Positions 17,776 to 26,170 of a stretch of 64,000 nt of DNA are shown piece after piece; position 1 is the stretch's first letter, and every line of letters begins with the position of its first letter. The position numbers and the translations under genes are program-made. The stretch covers positions 1,984,001 through 2,048,000 of the forward strand of contig NZ_JAOEGC010000001.1 of NCBI RefSeq assembly GCF_031801495.1, in the 5' to 3' direction. Source of the DNA: Agrobacterium tumefaciens_K (GTDB lineage: Bacteria > Pseudomonadota > Alphaproteobacteria > Rhizobiales > Rhizobiaceae). Under the pieces are notes generated by a model. The model saw only the letters and a program-made list of their open reading frames with translations, searched no databases and had not been told where the DNA came from.

Positions 17776-18813
17776 TCAGGAAACCGCATCCAGTCCCTTT
17801 TCCATAAGGTTGTTCAATCCGGCCATTTCCGCGGCCGTCAGCGCGATGCCTTCGCTTTCGGATTTGGCGCGGGCGGCAAAGCGACGTCCCGACGGTAGGC
17901 GGGCACCCTGGCCTACAATCGCCTCGAACAGCACTTCGGCGCGCTGGAAGGGGTCGCCGGGACGGCCCTTGGCGAAGGCTTCCGGTGAGAAGGCGATGAT
18001 CAGTTCGCCGTGGAATGGCGCGAGCGTCGTTGTTCCAAGATAATCCAGCACCTCTGGGCTTGTCAGGTCGCCGATCATGATCCCGGCGAGCAGCTCGATC
18101 ATCGTGCCGATGGCCGAACCCTTGTGTCCGCCGAAGGGCAGCATGGCACCAGCGAGCGCTGCGTCCGGATCGGTGGTCGGATTGCCGTCCGCATCGATTG
18201 CCCAGCCGTCCGGCAGAGGTTTCCCGGCGCGCCGGTGAAGCTCGATTTCGCCACGCGCAGCAACCGAGGTGGCGAAGTCGAAGACATATGGCGCCGCATC
18301 CTTGCGCGGCCAGCCGAAGGCGAAGGGGTTGGTGCCGAGCAGTGGCTTGTTGCCACCGGTTGGCGCAACGGTGGCGTAGCTCGGGCACATGACCAGACCG
18401 GCAAGGCCATTGTCTGTCAGTCCCTCGACTTCTGGCCAGAGTGCCGAAAAATGCGTGCAGTCGTTGATGACGAGGGCGGCAAGGCCGAGCTTGCGGGCGC
18501 GTTCCACCAGAACCGGCAGCCCAAGTTCGAATGCCGGATTGGCGAAGCCGCCCGCAGCATCGACCTTGACGATAGCCGAAGCCTCATCGGCAATGATCGC
18601 GGGCAGGGCGTCTGCCTTTACTTTACCTGCCTTGACGGTGCGCAACGCCCCCTCGATTCGGTAGATGCCGTGTGATTTGCAGGCATCGCGCTCGCCTGCC
18701 ACGATAACTCTTGCAAGCGCTCCAGCCTGAACCGGGTTCAATCCGGCCTTGTGGAAAATGGCCTCGACCCGTTCTGCGAGTTCGGCGACGGTAAGAAGTG
18801 TCGTGTCGTTCAT
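17776..18813 (-). CDS. Ldh2/malate dehydrogenase-family reductase, probable delta1-pyrroline-2-carboxylate reductase
   Basis: A 345-residue member of the Ldh_2 (YlbC/DpkA) NAD(P)H-dependent family. Typical stretches are GGNKPLLGTNPFAFGWP, in the nucleotide-binding region, and FGGHKGSAIGTMIELLAG. Relatives next to aconitase X or trans-3-hydroxyproline dehydratase reduce delta1-pyrroline-2-carboxylate to L-proline, which fits this neighbourhood. Malate, lactate or ureidoglycolate dehydrogenase are the alternatives. The start at 18813 (MNDTTLLTVAEL) is favoured over the ORF start at 18852, which would overlap a candidate operator. Confidence 0.8.
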   Translation of the reverse strand: MNDTTLLTVAELAERVEAIFHKAGLNPVQAGALARVIVAGERDACKSHGIYRIEGALRTVKAGKVKADALPAIIADEASAIVKVDAAGGFANPAFELGLPVLVERARKLGLAALVINDCTHFSALWPEVEGLTDNGLAGLVMCPSYATVAPTGGNKPLLGTNPFAFGWPRKDAAPYVFDFATSVAARGEIELHRRAGKPLPDGWAIDADGNPTTDPDAALAGAMLPFGGHKGSAIGTMIELLAGIMIGDLTSPEVLDYLGTTTLAPFHGELIIAFSPEAFAKGRPGDPFQRAEVLFEAIVGQGARLPSGRRFAARAKSESEGIALTAAEMAGLNNLMEKGLDAVS

Positions 18814-18853
18814 GTGTACCCCTGGAGTAGCGTGCTTTGTTGCTGAATACATA

Positions 18854-18863
18854 AAGTATACAA
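18854..18863. promoter_or_regulatory. Candidate GntR operator ahead of the reductase gene
   Basis: AAGTATACAA is centred on the GTATAC palindrome and lies 41 bases upstream of the reductase start. It fits TTGT-NN-ACAA with mismatches in the left half. Confidence 0.35.
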
Positions 18864-19063
18864 AGCGGAAGTCGATGCAACTTCCGTTTTTATTGACGTA
18901 GCTGGAAAGGCTGTTCCCATGTCCATTTCCCGGCTTCCGATGGCGACAGTCTGCGTCTCTCGGTCAGAGTGCCAACCTAGAAGAACGGTGCTTGTTATCA
19001 ATCAGTTAATGCGAATTAGCTGATACGCGGCAACGATGTAGGTCGCCTCTAAAAAAATTCTTT

Positions 19064-19073
19064 TTGTATACGT
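19064..19073. promoter_or_regulatory. Candidate GntR operator ahead of the ABC operon
   Basis: TTGTATACGT, inside TTTTTGTATACGTTTTGTAT, shares the 9-mer TTTGTATAC with the reductase-side site in inverted orientation. It is about 90 bases before the binding-protein gene. The rest of the 348-base divergent intergenic region shows no gene. Confidence 0.35.
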
Positions 19074-19161
19074 TTTGTATTTTTATGTTGATTTCTAATT
19101 TTCTTGAGGAAATAGTGACCTCGCCTTCAAGGGCAGACCAATTGCTGGGAGCAAATCAAGA

Positions 19162-19968
19162 ATGACAAAAACGGTCCTTTTCGCCGGCCTTCTGGCCGCC
19201 GCATCCGCTATGACTCCGGCCAAGGCCGACAAGCTGGACGACATCATTTCCTCGGGAACGCTGCGCTGCGCGGTGGTGCTGGATTTCCCGCCCATGGGTT
19301 CGCGCGATGCGAACAACAACCCTGAAGGTTTCGATGTCGATTACTGCAACGATCTTGCCAAGGCGCTCGGCGTTACGGCTGAAATCGTCGAAACTCCGTT
19401 CCCGGAGCGTATTCCTGCTTTGATGTCCGGCCGCGTCGATGTTGGCGTTGCATCCACGTCGGACACGCTAGAGCGTGCAAAGACGGTTGGCATGACCGTG
19501 CCTTACTTCGCCTTTGAAATGGCTGTGACGGCGAACGAAAAGTCTGGCATCAAGTCCTTCGAGGACATGAAGGGCAAGACTGTCGGTGCTACGGCCGGCA
19601 CGTTCGAAGCCATCGCGCTCGAAAAGACCGTCAAGGAATGGGGCGTCGGCGAGTTCCGTCCTTATCAGACCCAGGCAGATGTCTTCCTGGCGCTCAGCCA
19701 GGGCCAGATCGACGCAACCGTCTCGACCTCGACCGTTGCGCAGTCCAACGTCAAGAGCGGCAAGTTTGGCGGCATTTCCGTTGTCGGCAAGGCTCCCTAT
19801 GACATCGACTATGTTGCACTGTTCACCAACCGCGAAGAATACGGCCTTATCAACTACCTGAACCTGTTCATCAACCAGCAGGTCCGCACCGGCCGTTATG
19901 CCGAACTCTACGAAAAGTGGGTTGGCGGCGAGGTTCCTTCGCTTGCGGTCAACGGCGTCTATCGCTGA
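19162..19968 (+). CDS. Amino-acid ABC importer binding protein (probable hydroxyproline uptake)
   Basis: A 268-residue SBP_bac_3 family protein with a short signal peptide (MTKTVLFAGLLAAASAMTP, ending AKA). The mature start KLDDIISSGTLRCAVVLDFP is typical of polar amino-acid binders, with GFDVDYCNDLAKALG and RADVGVASTSDT-like segments after it (here RVDVGVASTSDT). It should capture the substrate in the periplasm. It opens a seven-gene operon that ends in hydroxyproline-metabolism enzymes, so hydroxyproline or a derivative is the likely ligand. Confidence 0.88.
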   Translation: MTKTVLFAGLLAAASAMTPAKADKLDDIISSGTLRCAVVLDFPPMGSRDANNNPEGFDVDYCNDLAKALGVTAEIVETPFPERIPALMSGRVDVGVASTSDTLERAKTVGMTVPYFAFEMAVTANEKSGIKSFEDMKGKTVGATAGTFEAIALEKTVKEWGVGEFRPYQTQADVFLALSQGQIDATVSTSTVAQSNVKSGKFGGISVVGKAPYDIDYVALFTNREEYGLINYLNLFINQQVRTGRYAELYEKWVGGEVPSLAVNGVYR

Positions 19969-20038
19969 TCAGAACTTTTCGAAAACGGCGCGGTCACATT
20001 GATCGCGCCGTTGATCGTTTCTGAAAGGTGAGACAGTT

Positions 20039-20704
20039 ATGTTCAACTACACGTTCCACTGGAACCAGGCGCTGAAGGCTCTGCCGCAGCTTCTGGACGG
20101 TGCGGTGGTGACGCTCCAGATCGCGATCCTGTCGATGGTGATCGGTCTGGCATGCGCGATCCTGCTGACGCTGTTCAGGCTTTCGGGCAACCGCCTTCTC
20201 GGAGCATTTGCCTCCGTCTGGGTCGAGGTCGCCCGAAACACACCGGCCCTGTTCCAGATTTACATGGCGCATTTCGGCCTTGGCAATTTCGGCATCCACC
20301 TCAGCCCCTATACGGCGCTTCTGGTTGGTATCGCCTTCAACAACGCCGGTTATCTGGCGGAGAACTTCCGCGGCGCGCTGAAAGCCATTCCCGATACGCA
20401 GACCCGTTCCGGCCGCTCGCTGGGCATGACGTCGATGCAGACCTTCCGTCTCATCATTGTGCCGCAGATGCTGCGCGTCGCCTTCCTGCCTGCCACGAAC
20501 CAGATGGTCTGGGCCATTCTCATGACCTCGCTTGGCGTCACCGTGGGTATGAACACGGATCTGGCCGGTGTCACGCAGGCTCTGAATGCCCGTTCGTTCC
20601 GTACCTTCGAATTCTTTGCGCTTGCCGCGGTCATCTATTACGTGATCGCCAAGATCGTCACGCTTGCCGCACGCCTGCTGGCATGGCGTCTGTTCCGTTA
20701 CTGA
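20039..20704 (+). CDS. Amino-acid ABC importer permease 1 (HisM/GlnP type)
   Basis: A 221-residue His/Glu/Gln-type permease with about five membrane helices. The N-terminal part (QLLDGAVVTLQIAILSMVIG) is typical, as is the VEVARNTPALFQIYMAHFG segment before helix 3. The cytoplasmic EAA-type loop is at AIPDTQTRSGRSLGMTSMQT. It pairs with the second permease that starts 12 bases after its stop. A 70-base gap with a good GAAAGGTGAG ribosome site separates it from the binding-protein gene. Confidence 0.9.
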   Translation: MFNYTFHWNQALKALPQLLDGAVVTLQIAILSMVIGLACAILLTLFRLSGNRLLGAFASVWVEVARNTPALFQIYMAHFGLGNFGIHLSPYTALLVGIAFNNAGYLAENFRGALKAIPDTQTRSGRSLGMTSMQTFRLIIVPQMLRVAFLPATNQMVWAILMTSLGVTVGMNTDLAGVTQALNARSFRTFEFFALAAVIYYVIAKIVTLAARLLAWRLFRY

Positions 20705-20716
20705 GAGAGGTGAGCC

Positions 20717-21370
20717 ATGTTTGAAACCGCTCTCACCTGGAGTGATCTCGCCTTTCTTGCCAAGGGCGCTGGCATGACACTTGCCGTTACGGCAATTGCC
20801 GTTACGGCAGGCACCGTCATGGGGATCATCTTCGGTATCATCCGCTTCCAGCTCGGCGCTTACTGGTCGCTGCCTCTGACGTTCGTGCTGGATATCTTCC
20901 GTTCGGTGCCGCTGCTCATACAGCTTGTCCTTGGCAACGCACTGCAGTCGATCATGAAGCTCGGCTGGCCGCCCTTCACGACGTCCTGTGTCGTGCTGTC
21001 GCTCTATACGGCGGCCTATTGCACGGAGATCGTGCGTGGCGGCATCGGCGCGGTACCGTCCAACACCCGGCGTGCCTGCCGTTCGCTTGGCATGACGTGG
21101 TCGCAGGACATGCGCTACATCGTGCTGCCGCTCGCCACCCGCGTTTCGCTTCCGTCGTGGATCGGCCTGACGCTCGGCGTCATGAAGGATTCTGCGCTGG
21201 TTCTGTGGCTCGGCCTCATCGAGCTTCTGCGGGCGTCGCAGATCCTCGTGACCCGCCTGCAGGAGCCGCTGACGATCCTCATGATTTGCGGCGCCATCTA
21301 CTTCATCATCAGCTTCCCCATCGCCCGGTTCGGCGGGTATCTCGAAAGACGGTGGTCCCCCAATGATTGA
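20717..21370 (+). CDS. Amino-acid ABC importer permease 2
   Basis: A 217-residue partner permease of the same family. It contains DIFRSVPLLIQLVLGNALQ and an EAA-type loop at AVPSNTRRACRSLGMTWSQD. Two different permeases per importer is normal for polar amino-acid systems. The GAGAGGTGAGCC leader provides the ribosome site. Its last 8 bases overlap the ATPase gene, which suggests coupled translation. Confidence 0.9.
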   Translation: MFETALTWSDLAFLAKGAGMTLAVTAIAVTAGTVMGIIFGIIRFQLGAYWSLPLTFVLDIFRSVPLLIQLVLGNALQSIMKLGWPPFTTSCVVLSLYTAAYCTEIVRGGIGAVPSNTRRACRSLGMTWSQDMRYIVLPLATRVSLPSWIGLTLGVMKDSALVLWLGLIELLRASQILVTRLQEPLTILMICGAIYFIISFPIARFGGYLERRWSPND

Positions 21371-22085
21371 GATCGAAAACGTCCGCAAATCCTTCGGCCC
21401 GCTGGAGGTTCTTAAAGGGATCAACCTCACCGTCAGCAAGGGTGAGGTGGTTACCATCATCGGCGGTTCGGGTTCCGGCAAGTCGACGCTGCTGACCTGC
21501 ATCAACGGCCTCGAGCCGATCGACAGCGGCAGGATCGTCATCGATGGCACCGAGGTTCACGCCAGGTCGACGGACCTCAACAAGCTGCGCCGCAAGGTCG
21601 GCATCGTTTTCCAGCAGTGGAACGCCTTTCCGCATCTGACGGTGCTGGAAAACGTCATGCTGGCGCCGCGCAAGGTTCTTGGTCTTTCGAAGGAACAGGC
21701 CGAGGAAATCGCCGTCAGGCAGCTTACCCACGTCGGCCTTGGCGAGAAGCTCAAGGTTTATCCGAGCCGCATGTCCGGTGGTCAGCAACAGCGTATGGCC
21801 ATCGCCCGCGCTCTCGCCATGTCGCCGGAATACATGCTGTTCGACGAAGTGACTTCGGCGCTCGATCCGATGCTCGTCGGCGAAGTGCTCGACACGCTGA
21901 AAATGCTGGCGGAAGAGGGCATGACGATGATCTGCGTCACCCACGAAATGGCCTTCGCCCGCGATGTGTCCAACCGCGTCGCCTTCTTCCATCAGGGCGT
22001 GATGGCTGAAATCGGCACGCCGGAGCAGCTTTTCGGCGCACCGCAACAGGCCGAAACGCAGAAGTTCCTGGCGAGCGTTCGATAA
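21363..22085 (+). CDS. Amino-acid ABC importer ATP-binding subunit
   Basis: A 240-residue GlnQ/HisP-type ATPase. Walker A is GGSGSGKSTLL near residue 38, the signature MSGGQQQRMAIARALA and Walker B MLFDEVTSALDP; the Q-loop is in IVFQQWNAFPH. It drives the importer formed with the two upstream permeases. The stop overlaps the next start (TAATG), so the downstream oxidoreductase is coupled to it. Confidence 0.93.
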   Translation: MIEIENVRKSFGPLEVLKGINLTVSKGEVVTIIGGSGSGKSTLLTCINGLEPIDSGRIVIDGTEVHARSTDLNKLRRKVGIVFQQWNAFPHLTVLENVMLAPRKVLGLSKEQAEEIAVRQLTHVGLGEKLKVYPSRMSGGQQQRMAIARALAMSPEYMLFDEVTSALDPMLVGEVLDTLKMLAEEGMTMICVTHEMAFARDVSNRVAFFHQGVMAEIGTPEQLFGAPQQAETQKFLASVR

Positions 22086-23326
22086 TGTCCAACCCCGATG
22101 TCATCGTCATTGGGGCTGGCGTCGTTGGCCTGTCGTCGGCGATTGCCGCGCAGGCCCGCGGCCTGTCGGTCATGGTTGTCGACCGGGAAGGCCCGGCGGC
22201 GGGCGCATCGGCTGGCAACGCCGGAGCGTTCGCCTTCACCGATATCCTGCCGCTTGCCTCTCCGGGCATTCTCTGGAAAGCGCCGAAGTGGCTTCTCGAT
22301 CCGCTCGGGCCACTAAGCGTGCCGCCAGCCTATGCGCTGAAAATCGCGCCATGGATGTTCAAATTCTGGCGGGCCTGCGCCGCCTCGCGTGTCGAGCACT
22401 CGGTCGCTGCCCAGACGGCGCTGATGGATCTGTCTAAGGCAGAGCTGGAGCCGTTTCTGAAAAAGACCGATACGATTGCCATGCTGCGCAAGGAAGGCAA
22501 CCTTCAGGTCTATGAAAGCGAGGCGGAATTCGAAGCCTCGCTTTCGGGTTGGAAGGCACGTGAACGGCACGGCATCGAATTCCGGCATCTCAATGCCGAG
22601 CAGATGGCGGATATACAGCCGGGCATCGCGCCGCGCTTCATCAGCGGCACGTTTACACCAGGCTGGTATTCCATCGCTGATCCCAAACTCTACACCCTTG
22701 CGCTGGCGGAGCATTTCCGGGCCTTGGGTGGAATGATCGAGCGGCTGGACGTCGCCTCGCTGCGTGTTCTCGACGATGGCGTCGAGGTATCGTGCCACGA
22801 TGGACGCAGCCGCAAGGGCGGCAGGGTCGTGGTTGCGGCAGGTGCTTTTTCGCACCGTATCGCCGGTTCGCTCGGTGAAAAAATCCCGCTCGAAACCGAA
22901 CGGGGGTATAATACCACATTGCCTGCGGGCGCGTTCGATCTGCGTACGCAGGTCACGTTCGGCGGTCACGGCTTTGTCGTCACGCGTCTTACGAGCGGCA
23001 TTCGCGTCGGCGGTGCGGTGGAACTCGGCGGGCTTGAGCTGCCAGCGAATTTCGCCCGCTCCGAGGCGCTTCTGAGAAAGGCGCAGGCGTTCCTGCCCGG
23101 CCTGAAGGCCGAAGGCGGAAAGCAGTGGATGGGCTTTCGCCCATCCTTGCCCGACAGTCTTCCGGCCATCGGCCGTGCGCGGCATTCGGCGCGGGTGGTC
23201 TATGCCTTCGGACACGGCCATCTCGGTCTGACGCAATCTGCGGGAACGGCACGCCTCGTTGCCGATCTCCTGACCGGGCAGAAACCGCCGGTTGATCTGG
23301 GAGCGTTTTCGCCACAACGTTTTTGA
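22085..23326 (+). CDS. FAD-dependent D-amino-acid dehydrogenase, probable D-hydroxyproline dehydrogenase
   Basis: A 413-residue DAO-family flavoenzyme. The Rossmann motif VIVIGAGVVGLSSAIAAQA is at the N-terminus, followed by an acidic residue in VVDREGPAAG that contacts ribose. The C-terminal FAD stretch is GHGHLGLTQSAGTARLVADL. It resembles DadA, and in hydroxyproline clusters such enzymes oxidise cis-4-hydroxy-D-proline to delta1-pyrroline-4-hydroxy-2-carboxylate, the substrate proposed for the DapA-family deaminase at 16637. Oxidation of D-proline or other D-amino acids cannot be excluded. Confidence 0.82.
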   Translation: MSNPDVIVIGAGVVGLSSAIAAQARGLSVMVVDREGPAAGASAGNAGAFAFTDILPLASPGILWKAPKWLLDPLGPLSVPPAYALKIAPWMFKFWRACAASRVEHSVAAQTALMDLSKAELEPFLKKTDTIAMLRKEGNLQVYESEAEFEASLSGWKARERHGIEFRHLNAEQMADIQPGIAPRFISGTFTPGWYSIADPKLYTLALAEHFRALGGMIERLDVASLRVLDDGVEVSCHDGRSRKGGRVVVAAGAFSHRIAGSLGEKIPLETERGYNTTLPAGAFDLRTQVTFGGHGFVVTRLTSGIRVGGAVELGGLELPANFARSEALLRKAQAFLPGLKAEGGKQWMGFRPSLPDSLPAIGRARHSARVVYAFGHGHLGLTQSAGTARLVADLLTGQKPPVDLGAFSPQRF

Positions 23327-23338
23327 CAGGAGCCTTCG

Positions 23339-25042
23339 ATGTTTTCGCCTGCTTCGAACAATGTCGCCGCGCAGAGTATCCTGCCCGGCACGGCTGAAGG
23401 ACCGGTCATCGCCACCAGCGAAGCGCTGAGCTTCTGGGGCGGTGTCGATCCCGCCACCGGCAACGTCATCGATGTACATCATCCGCTGCACGGGCGCTGT
23501 CTGACCGGCGGCGTTCTGTTCATGCCGTCTAGCCGCGGTTCGTGCACCGGGTCGGGCGTGCTGCTCGACCTCATCCTGACTGGCCGCGCGCCCGCCGCTC
23601 TGGTGTTCTGCGAGGCCGAGGACGTGCTGACGCTCGGAGCGCTGATCGCTGCTGAAATGTTCGGCAAGCCCTTGCCGGTGCTGCGCCTCGATGCGGAAAA
23701 CTTTGCGACGCTTTCTTCCGCCCCGGACATTCGCGTCGACGCGACGGCCATCGAAGGCGGCGGTCTGCGACTGCCGTTACAGCCGCCTGCCACCGCGCAT
23801 CTCGACCTCAACGATAACGACCGGGCCATGCTTGAGGGACGCGATGGCATAGCCGTTCGTCAGGCGATGGGCATCATCGTCGCCATGGCCGCTCAGCAGG
23901 GAGCGTCGTCGCTTGTCGATGTCACGCAGGGCCACATCGACGGCTGCATTTATGCCAGCCCAGCCAATCTCACCTTTGCGGAAAAGATGGCGGAGATGGG
24001 CGCGAAGGTTCGCGTACCGACGACCATGAACGCCATTTCGGTCGACAAGGCCAACTGGCAGGCGCAGGGCGTGCCGGACGATTTCGGCGACCCGGCGGCC
24101 CGGCTAGCAGATGCTTACGTGCGCATGGGCTGTCGCCCGACGTTTACTTGTTCGCCCTACCTGCTCGAGAGTGCTCCGAAGATGGGTGAGGCCATTGGCT
24201 GGGCGGAATCGAATGCCGTCATCTTCGCCAATACCGTGCTTGGCGCCCGTACCGCCAAACACCCGGATTTTCTCGATCTCTGCATTGCGCTCACCGGTCG
24301 CGCCCCGCTTTCCGGCGTCTATCTGGAAGACAACCGCCGCCCGCAACGCATCATCGATGTCGAACTGCCGCAGGGCATCGATGACGCCTTCTGGCCGCTC
24401 GTCGGATATCTCGCCGGTAAGGCCGCCTCAGACTGCATTCCGTTGCTGCGTGGGCTTGGGTCAGGTCAGCCGTCGCGGGATGACCTGAAGGCGCTCTGCG
24501 CCGCCTTCGGCACCACATCTGCCGCACCCATGCTGCATATCGAAGGCGTGACGCCGGAGGCGGCACTGGAGCCCGTTTCATCCGCCGACACCGTGCGGAT
24601 CACCCGCGCCGATATGGCTGGCGGCTGGTCGTTGCTGAACGAGGGTCCGGATGAGGTGCAGCTTGTCGCCATCGGCAGCCCGCACGCCTCGCTGGCGGAA
24701 TGTCACGCGCTGGCTGGCGCTCTGGCCGGGCGGAAGCGTCATCCGCAGGTTGCCGTCATCGTCACCGCCGGGCAGCAGGTCATCGATGCGGCACGTGAAG
24801 ACGGCACCTTGCAGAGCCTGCATGACAGCGGCGTTCAGGTCCTGCCGGATCTCTGCTGGTGCTCGATTTCCGAGCCGGTTTTCCCAACGAAGACCCGCGC
24901 CTTGATGACCAATTCGGGCAAATACGCCCATTATGGCCCCGGCCTCAGCGGTCGCGCCGTCCGTTTCGGCAGCCTTGCCCAATGCGTCGATGCGGCCTTG
25001 ACCGGCCGCGCAACGTCCCGCCTTCCATCCTGGCTTTCATAA
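23339..25042 (+). CDS. Aconitase X, probable cis-3-hydroxy-L-proline dehydratase (fused small and large domains)
   Basis: A 567-residue fusion of the AcnX small swivel domain (DUF126, residues about 1-140, with MPSSRGSCTGSGVLLD near residue 62) and the AcnX large domain (DUF521, rest). Cysteines for the Fe-S cluster are expected in GCRPTFTCSPYLLE and in the late LCWCSISEPVFP. Bacterial fused AcnX proteins dehydrate cis-3-hydroxy-L-proline to delta1-pyrroline-2-carboxylate. The Ldh2-family reductase at 17776 would then yield L-proline. A ribosome site GACAGGAG lies ahead of the ATG and the gap from the FAD gene is 12 bases. Confidence 0.85.
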   Translation: MFSPASNNVAAQSILPGTAEGPVIATSEALSFWGGVDPATGNVIDVHHPLHGRCLTGGVLFMPSSRGSCTGSGVLLDLILTGRAPAALVFCEAEDVLTLGALIAAEMFGKPLPVLRLDAENFATLSSAPDIRVDATAIEGGGLRLPLQPPATAHLDLNDNDRAMLEGRDGIAVRQAMGIIVAMAAQQGASSLVDVTQGHIDGCIYASPANLTFAEKMAEMGAKVRVPTTMNAISVDKANWQAQGVPDDFGDPAARLADAYVRMGCRPTFTCSPYLLESAPKMGEAIGWAESNAVIFANTVLGARTAKHPDFLDLCIALTGRAPLSGVYLEDNRRPQRIIDVELPQGIDDAFWPLVGYLAGKAASDCIPLLRGLGSGQPSRDDLKALCAAFGTTSAAPMLHIEGVTPEAALEPVSSADTVRITRADMAGGWSLLNEGPDEVQLVAIGSPHASLAECHALAGALAGRKRHPQVAVIVTAGQQVIDAAREDGTLQSLHDSGVQVLPDLCWCSISEPVFPTKTRALMTNSGKYAHYGPGLSGRAVRFGSLAQCVDAALTGRATSRLPSWLS

Positions 25043-25052
25043 GGATCTATTC

Positions 25053-26081
25053 ATGCGCAGTATCAAGACCGTACACGTCATTTCCGCCCATGCGGAAGGC
25101 GAGGTGGGAGACGTGATCGTCGGTGGTGTGCAGCCGCCGCCCGGTGACACGATCTGGGAGCAGAGCCGCTTCATCGCCCGCGATGAGACGTTGCGCAATT
25201 TCGTCCTGAACGAACCGCGCGGCGGCGTGTTCCGCCACGTCAACCTGCTCGTCCCGCCGAAGCACCCGCAGGCGGATGCCGCCTTCATCATCATGGAGCC
25301 GGAGGATACCCCGCCCATGTCCGGTTCCAACTCCATCTGCGTTTCTACCGTATTGCTGGATGGCGGCATCGTGCCGATGCAGGAGCCGGAAACCCATATG
25401 CTGCTGGAAGCGCCGGGCGGGCTGGTGAAGGTTCGTGCAGAGTGCAGAAACGGCAAGGCGGAGCGTATTTTCGTGCAGAACCTGCCAAGCTTTGCCGAGC
25501 GGCTGGATGCGACGCTGGAGGTCGAGGGGCTGGGCACCTTGACCGTCGATACCGCCTATGGCGGCGACAGCTTCGTCATCGTTGATGCCGAGGCGATGGG
25601 CTTCAGCCTGAAGCCGGACGAGGCGCATGATATCGCCCGACTTGGCGTGCGGATTACCAACGCGGCCAATCAGGCGCTGGGTTTCAACCATCCGGAAAAT
25701 CCGGACTGGCGGCATTTTTCCTTCTGCCTGTTTGCCGGTCGCGTCGAGCGCACGGACGAAGGGCTTCGCGCTGGCGCCGCCGTAGCCATCCAGCCGGGCA
25801 AGGTAGACCGCTCGCCAACCGGTACGGCGCTTTCAGCGCGAATGGCCGTTCTGCACGCGCGCGGCGAAATGCAACAGGGTGAGACGCTGACGGCAGTATC
25901 GTTGATCGGCTCAACCTTTACCGGCCGGATTCTGGGTGAGACGAAGGTCGGTGACCGACCGGCGGTCCTGCCGGAAATCTCCGGGCGCGGCTGGATCACC
26001 GGCATTCACCAGCACATGCTCGATCCGTCCGATCCATGGCCGCAAGGTTATCGTCTGACGGATACGTGGGGTGCGCGGTAA
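25053..26081 (+). CDS. Proline racemase-family protein with Ser/Thr in place of both catalytic Cys
   Basis: A 342-residue member of the proline racemase/4-hydroxyproline epimerase superfamily, the last gene of the operon. Racemases and epimerases use two Cys: one in MCGH and one in DRSPCGT. Here the first motif reads PPMSGSNSI and the second VDRSPTGTALSA, so the pair is Ser/Thr. A Thr at the second site is known from trans-3-hydroxy-L-proline dehydratase (Cys/Thr). A classic two-base racemase is therefore unlikely; a dehydratase or another epimerase variant is more plausible. The annotation is safe at family level only. Confidence 0.82.
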   Translation: MRSIKTVHVISAHAEGEVGDVIVGGVQPPPGDTIWEQSRFIARDETLRNFVLNEPRGGVFRHVNLLVPPKHPQADAAFIIMEPEDTPPMSGSNSICVSTVLLDGGIVPMQEPETHMLLEAPGGLVKVRAECRNGKAERIFVQNLPSFAERLDATLEVEGLGTLTVDTAYGGDSFVIVDAEAMGFSLKPDEAHDIARLGVRITNAANQALGFNHPENPDWRHFSFCLFAGRVERTDEGLRAGAAVAIQPGKVDRSPTGTALSARMAVLHARGEMQQGETLTAVSLIGSTFTGRILGETKVGDRPAVLPEISGRGWITGIHQHMLDPSDPWPQGYRLTDTWGAR

Positions 26082-26117
26082 CGACCGTAAAAACGCTTTC
26101 GGGCGCCAACTTCCTCT

Positions 26118-26142
26118 CATTCCTGTGCTCGTCACAGGAATG
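26118..26142. terminator. Hairpin between convergent genes
   Basis: CATTCCTGTG/CACAGGAATG is a perfect 10-bp stem with a 5-base loop, between the racemase-family gene and the opposing lacI-type gene. No T-run follows, so termination is only probable. Confidence 0.45.
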
Positions 26143-26170
26143 AAGCAGGGAGTACCTCATGTCTGGCTGA

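Noticed and set aside
19994..21550. A 518-residue reverse ORF under the two amino-acid permeases
   Set aside because: A shadow of high-GC hydrophobic genes; highly charged and repetitive in character, with no domain.
22313..23491. A 392-residue reverse ORF under the FAD dehydrogenase
   Set aside because: The forward gene has the Rossmann motif and fits the operon; the reverse frame is Arg-rich noise.
25240..25850. Calling the racemase-family gene a 4-hydroxyproline epimerase
   Set aside because: Both catalytic Cys are replaced, so the specific name is not supported by the sequence.
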